Positions 44,209 through 54,226 are shown, numbered from the stretch's first letter. The stretch: DNA of 64,000 bases from Erythrobacter sp. UBA1916 (GCA_002337385.1 DDFY01000013.1:1-64000); one strand, 5' to 3'. Notes: generated by a model not told the origin, from the letters alone. Made by a program: numbers and translations.

Positions 44209-45278
44209 GCGCGGCAAGCGAGCCGACTGCGGCGCTGGCCGATAGCTTCCGCCGCCTGATCCGGGCGCACGGGCCGATCAGCCTGATGCAGTTCATGGGC
44301 GAATCGAACGCCTATTATTATTCACGCCGCGAGCCTTTCGGCGAGGCGGGCGACTTCATCACCGCGCCCGAGATCAGCCAGATGTTCGGCGAGCTGATCG
44401 GCCTGTGGTTGGCCGACATCTGGATTCGCGCCGGGCGCACCGAGCCTGCCCACTATGTCGAGCTGGGGCCGGGGCGCGGCACGCTGGCTCGCGATGCGGC
44501 ACGGGCCATGAAGCGCTATGGCCTGGAGCCGCGGCTGCATCTGGTCGAAGGCTCGGTGGCCCTGCGCAGCGAGCAGCTGAAGCAGGTGCCCGAGGCGCAG
44601 TTTCACGACGATCTGTCGAGTGTGCCAATGGAAGGGCCGGTGCTGCTGGTGGCGAACGAGTTTCTCGATGCGCTGCCGGTGCGTCAGCTGGTGATGACCG
44701 GGCAGGGCTGGCGCGAAGTCATGATCGGGCTTGATGGCGATGACAACTTCATCGAGGTGCCGGGACAGATGCCCATGGACGCCGCCGTGCCCGAAGCACG
44801 CCGCGATGCGCCGCCGGGCACCGTGATCGAGACGTGCCCCGGCGCGGCGGCGACTCTGTTCGAGGTGGCGGGCCGGCTGGCGAAGCAGGACGGCGCGGCG
44901 CTGTTCATCGACTATGGCTATGCGACGAGCCGCACCGGCTCATCGGTGCAGGCGGTGCGCGCCCATCGCAAGGTGGACTGGCTGGCCGAGCCGGGTGTCG
45001 CCGATATCTCCGCCCATGTCGACTTCGAACAGTGCGCGCGGGTGGCCCAGTCGCGCGGGGCGCGTTGGCTCGGCACGCAGGAGCAGGGGGCGTTTCTCAA
45101 GGCGCTCGGCATCGACGCGCGGGCCGAATCTCTGGCCAAGGTCGCCCCCCAGCACCGCGAGGCGCTGATGGCCGCGCGTGATCGGCTGACAGGGGCTGGT
45201 GAGATGGGCAGCCTGTTCAAGGTCTTGGGTCTGGCCGCTCCCGACTGGCCTGATGGTGCGGGCTTCGAGGCACCCTAG
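44205..45278 (+). CDS. MidA/NDUFAF7-family SAM-dependent methyltransferase
   Basis: 357 residues from TTG 44205. It has GPISLMQFMGESNAYYY, then FITAPEISQMFGELIGLW and the SAM-binding block YVELGPGRGTLARDAARAM, with LVANEFLDALPVRQL and FIDYGYATSRTGSSVQAV. This is the family of the mitochondrial arginine methyltransferase NDUFAF7, which assists complex I assembly. The bacterial target is not established. It is translationally coupled to lgt, and its TAG shares CTAG with the convergent transporter gene. Confidence 0.93.
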   Translation: MSAASEPTAALADSFRRLIRAHGPISLMQFMGESNAYYYSRREPFGEAGDFITAPEISQMFGELIGLWLADIWIRAGRTEPAHYVELGPGRGTLARDAARAMKRYGLEPRLHLVEGSVALRSEQLKQVPEAQFHDDLSSVPMEGPVLLVANEFLDALPVRQLVMTGQGWREVMIGLDGDDNFIEVPGQMPMDAAVPEARRDAPPGTVIETCPGAAATLFEVAGRLAKQDGAALFIDYGYATSRTGSSVQAVRAHRKVDWLAEPGVADISAHVDFEQCARVAQSRGARWLGTQEQGAFLKALGIDARAESLAKVAPQHREALMAARDRLTGAGEMGSLFKVLGLAAPDWPDGAGFEAP

Positions 45279-46831
45279 CCGCCGTTGCGCAGGCCGAGTT
45301 CGTCAAGCAACCAGCGCGCCGCTTCGTCCACGCTGCGCTTATCGTTCTCGCGGTCGACCATCAGGTTAGCCTCGCGCATCGTTTCAACATCGATTGCGCC
45401 GATCAGTGGGGCCAGCGCCGCAGCGAGCTTGCGATCCTTCGCAAGGCGCGGGCTGACCAGCAGGATCGCGTCGTAGCTGGGCAGCGCCTCCAGCGGGTCT
45501 TCCAGTATCACGAGATTGTCCGCCGCGATCCGTCCGTCAGAGGTGTAGGCGCTGATCACATCGGCGTCGCCCGACTTCAGCGCATTGTACATGAAGGTCG
45601 GCGCGAAGGTGCGCTGGGCCGCGAAGCGCAGGCCATAGGCTTGCGTCACCGCGCGCCATTCGGGCCGCTCGAACCACTCCGGGTCGCCGCCCACGGTCAT
45701 GCCGGATGCCACGCCAGCCAGATCGCCGATGGTGACGATACCATCGCGGCTGGCCCGTGGCTGCGTCATGGCGAGGCCATAGGCGTTCTCGAACCCGAGC
45801 CTGCCGAGCACCTTCGCGCCGCTGGTGCGCTGCTCCCACGCTTCGATCTCGTCATACATGGCTTGGCGACCGGGGTTGTCGGTGCGTTTCAGCTCGTTGG
45901 CCCACAAGGTGCCGGTATAGTCGATGCTGAGGTCGATGGCAGAGCTGGCCACGGCCTCGTGCACCACCGCCGAGCCGAGCCCGTCGCGATAGTCCACCCG
46001 ATAACCCGCATCCTCGAGCAGCATCCCGATGGCGCGGGCGAGGATATATTGTTCGGAAAACGACTTCGCGCCGATGGTCACAGTGTCGCGGCCAGCCTCA
46101 CCGCCGGGGCGGACCTGCGCGACCCCGGCGGCAGCAAGGCCAAGCAGCGCCAGCGCACCGCCGATCCACGCAAGGCGCATGCGGCGCGTGGCGATCCCGC
46201 GCTCGACCAGCCCGAGTAGCGCGTCCGCCACCAGCGCGAGGGCGGCAGAGGCAATGCAGCCTGCCAGCACCAGCGCCCAGTTCTGCGTCTGCAGCCCAGC
46301 GAAGATCGGGTCGCCCAGGCTGGGCTGGCCGATGGTGGTGGCCAGCGTCGCCGCGCCGATGGTCCAGACGCTGGCCGTGCGGATGCCCGCCATCACATAG
46401 GGAGCGGCAAGCGGGGCCTCGACATGGCGCAGGCGCTGCCACCGCGTCATGCCGATACCGTCCGCCGCTTCGAGCGCTTCGGCATCGACGTGGGTGAGGG
46501 CGGTCACGGCGTTTCTGAGGATCGGCAGCAGGGCATAGAGGCCCAAGGCCAGCCATGCGGGCAGGAAGCCAAGCGTGGGCAAACCTTCACCGAACACGCT
46601 GCGCGCGGCGAGCAGGACCGGGAAGAACAGCGCCAGCAGCGCGAGCGCCGGGATCGTCTGCACGAGGCTGGCAAAGCCGAGCGCCACGCGCGCCACACTG
46701 CGCGAGCGCGCCGCCCACAGCGCCAGCGGCAGGGCCAGCACAAGGCCCAGCGCCACCGCGGCGGCACTCAACAACACGTGTTCCGCTAGTTGCGGGCCAA
46801 GGCCCAGCAGCGCGGTGACGAGGTCGCTCAC
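45275..46831 (-). CDS. Osmolyte ABC transporter, fused permease and substrate-binding protein (OpuB type)
   Basis: 518 residues. Permease helices occupy 1-235, with the coupling loop ALEAADGIGMTRWQRLRHVE. An OpuBC-like binding domain follows from about 245: VTIGAKSFSEQYILARAIGM, SSAIDLSIDYTGTLW and SAYTSDGRIAADNLVILED. The fusion imports glycine betaine, choline or similar compounds with the ATPase encoded just upstream on the same strand (4-bp overlap). The binding domain faces the periplasm as a tethered receptor. Confidence 0.93.
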   Translation of the reverse strand: MSDLVTALLGLGPQLAEHVLLSAAAVALGLVLALPLALWAARSRSVARVALGFASLVQTIPALALLALFFPVLLAARSVFGEGLPTLGFLPAWLALGLYALLPILRNAVTALTHVDAEALEAADGIGMTRWQRLRHVEAPLAAPYVMAGIRTASVWTIGAATLATTIGQPSLGDPIFAGLQTQNWALVLAGCIASAALALVADALLGLVERGIATRRMRLAWIGGALALLGLAAAGVAQVRPGGEAGRDTVTIGAKSFSEQYILARAIGMLLEDAGYRVDYRDGLGSAVVHEAVASSAIDLSIDYTGTLWANELKRTDNPGRQAMYDEIEAWEQRTSGAKVLGRLGFENAYGLAMTQPRASRDGIVTIGDLAGVASGMTVGGDPEWFERPEWRAVTQAYGLRFAAQRTFAPTFMYNALKSGDADVISAYTSDGRIAADNLVILEDPLEALPSYDAILLVSPRLAKDRKLAAALAPLIGAIDVETMREANLMVDRENDKRSVDEAARWLLDELGLRNGG

Positions 46832-47595
46832 GCCGACCCCCCAAGCCTGCGCGCCTGTTCGAGCGGAACTGCCACCAGCGTCTGCGCCGTCTCTCCGCCA
46901 GCACCGGCCAACAGCGCGGCGGGGGTCTCGTCGGCGACGATCCGGCCTGCCTCCATCACCAGCACGCGCGATGCGAGCAGCAGGGCTTCGGCCATGTCGT
47001 GCGTCACCATCACGGTGGTCAGGCCCAGTTCGTCGTGCAGCGCGCGCACCCGTTCGCCGAGGCTGGCGCGAGTGATCGGATCGAGCGCGCCGAACGGCTC
47101 GTCCATCAGCAGCAGGTGGCTGTCGCCCGCCAACGCGCGCGCAATGCCGACACGCTGGCGCTGCCCGCCCGACAGTTCATCGGGGTAGCGTGAGCCAATC
47201 TCGTGCGGCAGGTCCACCAGGTCGAGCAGCTCGCCGATCCGTGCGTGAGAAGGCCGCCCATCGCCCGAGATCAGCGGCACCATCGCGATGTTCTCGGCAA
47301 TCGTGCGGTGCGCGAACAGTCCCACGCCCTGAAACACGTAACCGATCCGCCTGCGCAGCAGCGGGGCAGGGCCAGCCGCAACATCGGTGCCATCGATGAG
47401 AACGCGCCCCGCGTCGGGTTCGATCAGGCGGTTGGCGGTCTTGAGCAAGGTCGACTTGCCCGATCCCGATGCCCCAACCAGTGCGACGAAAGCGCCGCGC
47501 GCGATCGAGAGCGAAACGTTGTCCACCGCCAGCGTCGTGCCGAAGCGCTTCGAAACGTGGTCGAAGTCGAGGAACGGGGCTGGGGCGGCTGCCAT
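46828..47595 (-). CDS. Osmolyte ABC transporter ATPase (OpuA/ProV type)
   Basis: 255 residues with Walker A LVGASGSGKSTLLKTANRLI near 36, the Q-loop GYVFQGVGLFAHRTI, signature ELSGGQRQRVGIARAL and Walker B LLLMDEPFGALD. It has no C-terminal CBS domains, unlike ProV and OpuCA, so ionic-strength sensing is probably absent or elsewhere. It powers the fused permease/receptor encoded immediately downstream. Confidence 0.94.
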   Translation of the reverse strand: MAAAPAPFLDFDHVSKRFGTTLAVDNVSLSIARGAFVALVGASGSGKSTLLKTANRLIEPDAGRVLIDGTDVAAGPAPLLRRRIGYVFQGVGLFAHRTIAENIAMVPLISGDGRPSHARIGELLDLVDLPHEIGSRYPDELSGGQRQRVGIARALAGDSHLLLMDEPFGALDPITRASLGERVRALHDELGLTTVMVTHDMAEALLLASRVLVMEAGRIVADETPAALLAGAGGETAQTLVAVPLEQARRLGGSA

Positions 47596-47604
47596 GGCGG
47601 CAGA

Positions 47605-49122
47605 CTAGGGGGCAATGGCCGCCTTGGAAACCGTCAGCTCGGCAACCAGCCCGTCCGGCTCGAAGCGACGCTCCCAGCTTCCCTGCAGCTGGCCGGTCAC
47701 GCTCATCTCGATGAGGCGCGAGCCGAACCCGCTGTTGCTCGGCTCGCCGGTGAGCGGCGGGCCGCCGCGTTCGCACCATGCGAGCACGAGGTCATCGCCG
47801 CTGTCGGTGATGGTCAGGTCGACCGTGCCCTCTGCGTTCGAGAGCGCGCCGTACTTGGCCGAATTGGTCGCCAGTTCGTGGAACACCAGTGCCAGCGGGG
47901 TGGCGGCGCGCGCGCCAATGGCGCTGTCCATGCCGCTGATCGCCACGCGCGGTTGGCCCATGCGATCGCGATAGGGGCCGAACAGGGCGGCGAGCAGGCC
48001 CTGCAGGCGCTCCTCCCCCGGTTCGCTTGAAGGACGCACGAATTCGTGCGCGCGGTTCAGGGCATAGAGCGTCTCGGCCAGATCCTCGGCAAAGGCCTTG
48101 TGCTCGGGCGCATTGGCGGCCTTGAGCCGGGCCAGCCCGATCACCACGGCAAAGATGTTCTTGATCCGGTGCGACAGTTCGCTTGCCAGCAGATCGCGTG
48201 CTTCGATTGCCCGGTGCACTTCGTTGATATGGGTGAGGGTGCCGAACCAGCGGTGTTGCTGGCCCTCGCTCCGTGTCACCGGTGCGGCCTGGGCGAGCAC
48301 CCAGCCCCACGTTCCGTCTGCCTGACGCAGGCGGAATTCCGACTCGAACGGTTCATCCTTGGCAAGCGCCTCGCGCCACATTTCGAGCGTCGCGTCTACA
48401 TCCTCCGGGTGGATGAAGGGGCGCCAGTCTTCTGCAGTTTCAGGCGCTTCGGCCCCGGTCACTTCGTTCCAGCGGGAATTGACATAGTCGAGGCGGCCCG
48501 AGGCATCGAGCGCCCAGGCGATCTGCGGCACCCCATCGATCATCCGCCACAGCTGCTCTTCACGGTCGGCGATTGTGCGCCGGGCACGCAGGTCCTCGCG
48601 GCGGGCTTCGAGCAGCCGCATCACCGACTGCGCCAGCACCGCCAGCCCTTCGCGCTGGAAATCGTTGAGACCGTCTGGCCGCTCCTCCACATCGATCACG
48701 CACAGCGCGCCGAGCGGGGTGCCTTCTTGCGAGACCAGCGGCTGGCCCGCGTAATAGCGGATGTGGAGCGGCCCGGTGACCAGCGCATTGTCGGCAAACC
48801 GCGGGTCATCGGTGGCGTCGGGCACCTCCATGGCTTGCTCGCCGGTCATGGCATGGGCGCAGAACGAGACCTCGCGCGGTGTCTCACGCTCCTCCACACC
48901 CTCGCGTGCGAGGAACCGCTGGCGGGTGTCTTCGACGATGGAAACGAGCGCCACCGGCACGTTGCACAGCTTGGCAGCAAACTGCGTGATCGCCTGCAGT
49001 TCGGGATCGTCTTCAAGCCTGTCGAGCGCAAAGCTGGAGATGACCGCTTGGCGCGAGCCCTCTGCGGTAACATCGGCGGGGGCGGGTGAGTCGCCGCCTG
49101 GCGGAGGGGTATAGGACTGCAT
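47605..49122 (-). CDS. GAF-PAS-HWE sensor histidine kinase
   Basis: 505 residues from ATG 49122 (ATG 49152 is also possible). A GAF domain occupies about 20-175, and a PAS/PAC domain with YVNSRWNEVTG near 210 ends around 310. The HWE-type core has the phospho-acceptor His in ELSHRIKNIFAVVIGLA, LVFHELATNSAKYGALSNA and WCERGGPP. There is no membrane segment, so it is a cytoplasmic sensor. HWE kinases in alphaproteobacteria often feed the PhyR general-stress pathway, but no phyR gene is nearby. Confidence 0.92.
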   Translation of the reverse strand: MQSYTPPPGGDSPAPADVTAEGSRQAVISSFALDRLEDDPELQAITQFAAKLCNVPVALVSIVEDTRQRFLAREGVEERETPREVSFCAHAMTGEQAMEVPDATDDPRFADNALVTGPLHIRYYAGQPLVSQEGTPLGALCVIDVEERPDGLNDFQREGLAVLAQSVMRLLEARREDLRARRTIADREEQLWRMIDGVPQIAWALDASGRLDYVNSRWNEVTGAEAPETAEDWRPFIHPEDVDATLEMWREALAKDEPFESEFRLRQADGTWGWVLAQAAPVTRSEGQQHRWFGTLTHINEVHRAIEARDLLASELSHRIKNIFAVVIGLARLKAANAPEHKAFAEDLAETLYALNRAHEFVRPSSEPGEERLQGLLAALFGPYRDRMGQPRVAISGMDSAIGARAATPLALVFHELATNSAKYGALSNAEGTVDLTITDSGDDLVLAWCERGGPPLTGEPSNSGFGSRLIEMSVTGQLQGSWERRFEPDGLVAELTVSKAAIAP

Positions 49123-49283
49123 AATCGTGTTTCGGAGGGGCGTTCTATACATCGCGAAGGCTCAGGCCAAGCGCCCGTGTCGGGCTTTGTCAGCAAATGG
49201 CGGGGAGGGGCGAATTGGGATTGCCCTTCATGCCCCCATGGCTGTATCCGGGCCTCATATTAATTACTAAGAGGAATTGTTAG

Positions 49284-50333
49284 ATGGTCAGGTATCTGGC
49301 GTCCGCTACTGTCGCCGCATTCGCCCTTGCTGCTGCCAGCCCGGCGCTCGCCCAGAATATCACCGCGCCCGATGCAGTGGTGCCGGCCGGGATCACGGTG
49401 GATAGTGTTGTGGTTCATGGCGCAACGCTGGAAGGCAATCTCGAAGGTAACAGCGCTGATCGCGAAGTGATGGTCGTCCTGCCGCCAAGCTATGGCAGTG
49501 ACCCGACCCGGCATTACCCGGTGGTCTACTATCTGCACGGCTTTGCCATCTCGGGCCGCGATTTCTACGATTTCATGCAGGTGCCCACGGCGGTGGCCGA
49601 CAACGCCGCAGCCGGGCGCGAATTCATCGTCGTGGTGCCCGATACACTGACCGCCATGGGCGGCTCGATGTATTCGAATTCGGTCACCACCGGCAATTTC
49701 CGCGACTTCGTCGCCACCGATCTGGTCGACTATATCGATGCGACCTATCGCACGATCCCCGAACGCGGATCGCGCGCGCTCGTCGGCCATTCGATGGGCG
49801 GCTATGGCACCTGGATGGTGGGCATGGCTCACCCCGAGCAGTTCGCGGTGATCTGGGCGCAGAGCGCGTGCTGTGTATCGCCGCGCCGGGAGACGCCCGA
49901 AAGCGGGGCGGCGATGGCTGCAGTGCCGCGCGAGGGTGCCGACGAATCGGGCTTTGGCATGCGTGCAGGGCTGGCCAGCGCTGTCGCCTGGGCACCCGAT
50001 CCCAGCAATCCGCCCTTCTTCGTGGACTGGCCGGTCAATGCGGCGGGCGAGGTCGACGAACTGGTGATGGCCAAGTGGGCAAGCAATGCACCGCTGGCGC
50101 AGGTCGCCAGCCATGTCGCCCAACTGGAGAGCTTCACGGCGATCGGTGCCGATGTCGGCGATCAGGACGGGCTTATGGGCGATGACCTGCGGATGCACGA
50201 GGAGCTGGACAAGTTCGGCATCGCGCATGACTGGGCCGTCTACGAAGGCACGCACGTCGACAAGATCGGGCCGCGTTTCAACACGGTGGTCTTGCCCTGG
50301 GTGGCCGAACATATCGCGATGACCCGCGATTGA
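49284..50333 (+). CDS. Exported esterase (esterase D / Ig-like alpha-beta hydrolase family)
   Basis: 349 residues. The signal peptide is MVRYLASATVAAFALAAASP, cut after ALAQ. VVYYLHGFAISGRDFYDFM gives the oxyanion region, GHSMGGYGTWMVGMAHPEQF holds the nucleophile Ser near 172, and the C-terminal AVYEGTHVDKIGPRFN carries the His. It belongs to the putative esterase family (PF00756) and acts outside the cytoplasm on an unknown ester. Confidence 0.92.
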   Translation: MVRYLASATVAAFALAAASPALAQNITAPDAVVPAGITVDSVVVHGATLEGNLEGNSADREVMVVLPPSYGSDPTRHYPVVYYLHGFAISGRDFYDFMQVPTAVADNAAAGREFIVVVPDTLTAMGGSMYSNSVTTGNFRDFVATDLVDYIDATYRTIPERGSRALVGHSMGGYGTWMVGMAHPEQFAVIWAQSACCVSPRRETPESGAAMAAVPREGADESGFGMRAGLASAVAWAPDPSNPPFFVDWPVNAAGEVDELVMAKWASNAPLAQVASHVAQLESFTAIGADVGDQDGLMGDDLRMHEELDKFGIAHDWAVYEGTHVDKIGPRFNTVVLPWVAEHIAMTRD

Positions 50334-50380
50334 CCGATGCTTTTCGCCGTTGCGCGGAACCCAGCAGCCCGGAGGCTCGT

Positions 50381-50403
50381 TTCTCCTGAGAGTGACAGGA
50401 GAA
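50381..50403 (+). promoter_or_regulatory. Shine-Dalgarno-sequestering hairpin before lipoprotein gene
   Basis: TTCTCCTG pairs perfectly with CAGGAGAA (8 bp, 7-base loop AGAGTGA). The right arm is the ribosome-binding site, five bases before the ATG at 50408, so folding would hide it. Confidence 0.6.
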
Positions 50404-50407
50404 TCCG

Positions 50408-50923
50408 ATGTCCAAGTTCGCCAGCGCCCTGATTCCGCTCGCGCTGCTTGCCGCCTGCGGCAGCAAGGAATCAGCTGAGCAACAGGTTGCGGCTCCCGAG
50501 CAAACTGCCGGGCTTGGCAAGGAGCCCTATCCTGCGCAGATGCCGACCCCGAGTGCGGACGGGGTCGACACGGTCGACTATTCCGGCAGCTACACCTTAA
50601 CGGGTGTGGATGGCTCGCAGTCCACGCTCACACTCGACAAGGATGCGGGGACTTACGAATATGTCAGCCCGGAGGGCACGACCTCGGGCAAGTACGAAAG
50701 GCTTGATGCCGGGCGCATCGCGATCACGGATCTGGATGGCAGCGCGGGCTATTTCTCGATCGCATCCGGCGCGCTCTATCGCCTCGCCGGCAAAAGCAGC
50801 CCGTTCGACGAGATCGATCCGGGCCGACTGTACCGCAGCTCGGACTATGGCGCCCACGCCGAGCAAGGCGAGGTCGAGCCCTCAGCCACCAGTACCGAGA
50901 GCCCCTCGGGCAAGGCGAAGTGA
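50408..50923 (+). CDS. Hypothetical lipoprotein
   Basis: 171 residues. A lipoprotein signal ends in the lipobox LAAC-GS at Cys 18. The mature part has a charged linker, a beta-rich region (DYSGSYTLTGVDGSQSTLTL and AGRIAITDLDGSAGYFSI) and a Ser/Glu/Lys tail. No family is recognised; it resembles the small envelope lipoproteins of sphingomonads. Its ribosome site is inside a stable hairpin, which may control translation. Confidence 0.8.
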   Translation: MSKFASALIPLALLAACGSKESAEQQVAAPEQTAGLGKEPYPAQMPTPSADGVDTVDYSGSYTLTGVDGSQSTLTLDKDAGTYEYVSPEGTTSGKYERLDAGRIAITDLDGSAGYFSIASGALYRLAGKSSPFDEIDPGRLYRSSDYGAHAEQGEVEPSATSTESPSGKAK

Positions 50924-51016
50924 TCGCAGGCCTGCCGTGTCATTTTTGGCGGAATTCCTAGCGAAGTTACGTGCAACCTCTTGGCAATGCGCGCCGTTTC
51001 CCTATAGGTCCGAGGC

Positions 51017-51682
51017 ATGACGGCAAGCGGAAGTGGCACGGCTGACGGCAGGGCCAGAATTGGTCGTGAGCGCCGTGCGAAAACGCGGGCGGCGATCATT
51101 GCCGCCGCGTTCGACAAGTTCGGCGACCAGAACGGCCTCTATGTCAGCATCGAGGAAATCGCCGAGACGGCAGGTGTAACCCGGGCGACTTTTTACAACC
51201 ACTTTGCGGGCATGCTCGAACTGCGCGATGCAGTGGCGCATGAGGCCACGCATGACTTCCTCAGGGCAGTCACGGTGGCCTTGAGCACTCTGCCCGACGC
51301 GCGCCACCGGGCAGCGGCCGGGGTGCGGCTTTACCTGCGCCGCGCCCGCCGCGATCCACGGTGGGGCTGGTCGATGCTCAATATGAGTGCGTCGGGCATG
51401 TTGTTCGGTCGCGAGACCTACCATCGGGCCGAGCGCACCGTTTCCAGAGGGATCACAGAAGGCGTGTTGCTGCTGCCGTCGAGTGCTGTCGGGCGCGACA
51501 TTCTGCTTGGAACAACGCTTGCGGCAATGAGCGCGATGTTGCGCAACGATATGCCGCCAAACTATCCCGAAGCCATTGCCGGGTGCGCCTTGTGCGGTCT
51601 CGGTGTGAAGCGCGAGGATGCCTATCGCTTCGCGAACATGCCGCTGCCGCCGGTCGTGAGTGACCGGCGACTGGACGACTGA
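51017..51682 (+). CDS. TetR/AcrR-family transcriptional regulator
   Basis: 221 residues. The N-terminal helix-turn-helix reads RAAIIAAAFDKFGDQNGLYV and IAETAGVTRATFYNHFAGML near residues 22-65. The helical ligand domain follows. There is no divergent or co-directional target gene next to it (GyrB converges), so its target cannot be guessed from position. Confidence 0.92.
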   Translation: MTASGSGTADGRARIGRERRAKTRAAIIAAAFDKFGDQNGLYVSIEEIAETAGVTRATFYNHFAGMLELRDAVAHEATHDFLRAVTVALSTLPDARHRAAAGVRLYLRRARRDPRWGWSMLNMSASGMLFGRETYHRAERTVSRGITEGVLLLPSSAVGRDILLGTTLAAMSAMLRNDMPPNYPEAIAGCALCGLGVKREDAYRFANMPLPPVVSDRRLDD

Positions 51683-51703
51683 TCCTCCCGGGGCGAGCCC
51701 GGC

Positions 51704-54226
51704 CTAGATGTCGAGATTGGCGACGTTCAGCGCATTGTCCTGAATGAATTCGCGGCGCGGTTCGACCACGTCGCCCATCAGGCGGGTGAAGATCTCGTCG
51801 GTGACATCGGCGTCCTCGACCTTCACCTGCAGCAGCTCGCGGTTTTCGGGGTCGAGCGTGGTCTCCCACAGCTGTTCCGCGTTCATCTCGCCAAGACCCT
51901 TGTAGCGGCTGATCGCGAGGCCCTTGCGGCCCGAGGCGAGCACGGCTTCGACGAGCTGCGAGGGGCGCGTGATGAAACCATCCGCGGAAGCCGCCGGGGC
52001 TTCACCCGCTTCGCCTGTCTCGTCCTCGACCGGCTCGGGTTCGGACACCTGCCCGGTACGCACCAGGCGCGAAGGGGAGGCATAGGCTTCGGCCTGCGCC
52101 GCACCGCGCGTGTGCAGCTTGCGTGCCTCGGCGCTGTCGAGGAAGCGCGCCTCGATCATGTGCACGTCGGTGACGCCGCGCCACACCCGGTCGAAGCGGA
52201 CATCGCCGTTCTCGACGAGGCGGGCGCTCCATTCCGCTTCGGGATCGCTGCTGTGCAACCGCGCTGCAGCCCGGGCCAGCGCCTCATTGCGTGCCGCCGG
52301 GGCGAGGCCCGGCTCCAGCGCACCGGCCAGCGCCATCACTTCGATCACGCTGGTGTTGTACTTGCGCGGAGCGAAGCCGATCAGGTTGTTGAAATGCAGC
52401 GCCTGTTCGACGAGATCGGCAAGGTCTGCGCCCGAGCGCGCACCGCCGGACGTTTCGAGCAACCGGTCCTGCAGGCCGTTCGCGATCAGATAGCGATCGA
52501 GCGCGCCCTGATCCTTGAGGTAGACCTCGCTGCGGCCCTTCGCGACCTTGAACAGCGGCGGCTGGGCGATGAACAGGTGCCCGGCCTTGATGATCTCGGG
52601 CATCTGGCGGTGGAAGAAGGTGAGCAGCAGCGTGCGGATGTGCGCGCCGTCGACGTCGGCGTCGGTCATGATCACGATCTTGTGATAGCGCAGCTTCTCG
52701 AGGTTGAACTCGTCGCGCAGGCCGGTGCCCATCGCCTGGATCAGCGTGCCGACTTCCTTTGACGAGATGATCCGGTCAAACCGTGCGCGCTCTACATTGA
52801 GGATCTTGCCGCGCAGCGGGAGGATCGCCTGATACTTGGAATCGCGGCCCGACTTGGCCGAGCCACCTGCCGAATCACCCTCGACCAGGAACAGTTCGGC
52901 CTTGGTCGCGTCGCGCTCGCGGCAGTCTGACAGCTTGCCCGGCAGCGAGGCGACCGAAAGCGCGCCCTTGCGGCTCATCTCGCGGGCGCGCTTGGCGGCC
53001 TCGCGCGCGGCGGCAGCGTCGATGATCTTCTGGATGATTTGCTTGGCGTCGGCGGGGTTTTCCTCGAGCCATTCGGTCATCTTCTCGCCCATCAGGCTTT
53101 CCAGCGGCTGGCGCACCTCGGAGGAGACCAGCTTGTCCTTGGTCTGGCTGGAGAACTTGGGATCGGGCAGCTTGACGCTCACGATCGCGCTCAGCCCTTC
53201 GCGCATGTCGTCGCCGGTGAGCGAGACCTTTTCCTTCTTCATCAGCCCGGCGGCTGAAGCGTAGCTGTTGAGCGTGCGGGTCAGAGCGGCGCGGAAGGCG
53301 GCGAGGTGGGTGCCGCCGTCGCGCTGGGGGATGTTGTTGGTGAAGCAGAGGACGTTTTCGTAATAGCTGTCGTTCCACTGCAGGGCGACCTCGATCCCGA
53401 TCCCGTCCTTGTCGGCCGAGACGGCGATGGGTTCAGCCACCAGCGGCTGCTTGTTGCGGTCGAGATATTTGACGAAGGCCCCGATGCCGCCCTCGTAATA
53501 GAGGTCGTGTTCGTTGACTTCCTCGTGGCGGCAGTCGCGCAGCTTGATGCGCACGCCCGAGTTGAGGAAGGCCAGTTCGCGATAACGGTGTTCGAGCTTG
53601 TCGAAATCGAAATCGGTCACGTTCTTGAAGGTGTCGGTGCTGGCGAGGAAGGTTACGCGGGTGCCCTTCTTGAAGCCGTTAGCATCCGCATTGCTCTCGA
53701 CCTTGGGGGCATCGCCCACGACGCGCAGCGATTCCACCGCGTCGCCATGCTCGAAGCGCATCCAGTGCTCCTTGCCGTCGCGCCAGATGGTCAGTTCGAG
53801 CCATTCGCTCAGTGCGTTGACCACCGATACGCCGACGCCGTGGAGGCCGCCCGAGACCTTGTAGGCGTTGTCGTCGGAGGTGTTCTCGAACTTACCGCCC
53901 GCGTGCAGCTGGGTCATGATGACCTCGGCGGCGGAAACGCCTTCGCCCTTGTGCATGTCGACCGGGATGCCGCGGCCGTTGTCTTCCACTGAGACAGAGC
54001 CATCGGGGTTCAGCTCGATCAGGACGAGATCGCAATGGCCGGCAAGCGCCTCGTCGATGGCGTTGTCCGACACTTCGAACACCATGTGGTGCAGACCCGA
54101 ACCGTCGTCGGTATCGCCGATATACATACCTGGCCGTTTGCGGACCGCATCGAGCCCCTTGAGGACCTTGATCGAATCGGCACCGTACTCGCCCTGGCGG
54201 GGGGCGTTCCCATTGTTCTCGCTCAT
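51704..54226 (-). CDS. gyrB: DNA gyrase subunit B
   Basis: 840 residues from ATG 54226. The GHKL ATPase domain has SDNAIDEALAGHCD and SGGLHGVGVSVVNALSEWL, and the TOPRIM domain has ELFLVEGDSAGGSAKSGRDS and MTDADVDGAHIRTLLLTFF. The C-terminal GyrA-binding end has SRYKGLGEMNAEQLWETTLD. With GyrA it introduces negative supercoils. An insertion of roughly 150 residues in the C-terminal third is typical of alphaproteobacterial GyrB. Confidence 0.97.
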   Translation of the reverse strand: MSENNGNAPRQGEYGADSIKVLKGLDAVRKRPGMYIGDTDDGSGLHHMVFEVSDNAIDEALAGHCDLVLIELNPDGSVSVEDNGRGIPVDMHKGEGVSAAEVIMTQLHAGGKFENTSDDNAYKVSGGLHGVGVSVVNALSEWLELTIWRDGKEHWMRFEHGDAVESLRVVGDAPKVESNADANGFKKGTRVTFLASTDTFKNVTDFDFDKLEHRYRELAFLNSGVRIKLRDCRHEEVNEHDLYYEGGIGAFVKYLDRNKQPLVAEPIAVSADKDGIGIEVALQWNDSYYENVLCFTNNIPQRDGGTHLAAFRAALTRTLNSYASAAGLMKKEKVSLTGDDMREGLSAIVSVKLPDPKFSSQTKDKLVSSEVRQPLESLMGEKMTEWLEENPADAKQIIQKIIDAAAAREAAKRAREMSRKGALSVASLPGKLSDCRERDATKAELFLVEGDSAGGSAKSGRDSKYQAILPLRGKILNVERARFDRIISSKEVGTLIQAMGTGLRDEFNLEKLRYHKIVIMTDADVDGAHIRTLLLTFFHRQMPEIIKAGHLFIAQPPLFKVAKGRSEVYLKDQGALDRYLIANGLQDRLLETSGGARSGADLADLVEQALHFNNLIGFAPRKYNTSVIEVMALAGALEPGLAPAARNEALARAAARLHSSDPEAEWSARLVENGDVRFDRVWRGVTDVHMIEARFLDSAEARKLHTRGAAQAEAYASPSRLVRTGQVSEPEPVEDETGEAGEAPAASADGFITRPSQLVEAVLASGRKGLAISRYKGLGEMNAEQLWETTLDPENRELLQVKVEDADVTDEIFTRLMGDVVEPRREFIQDNALNVANLDI

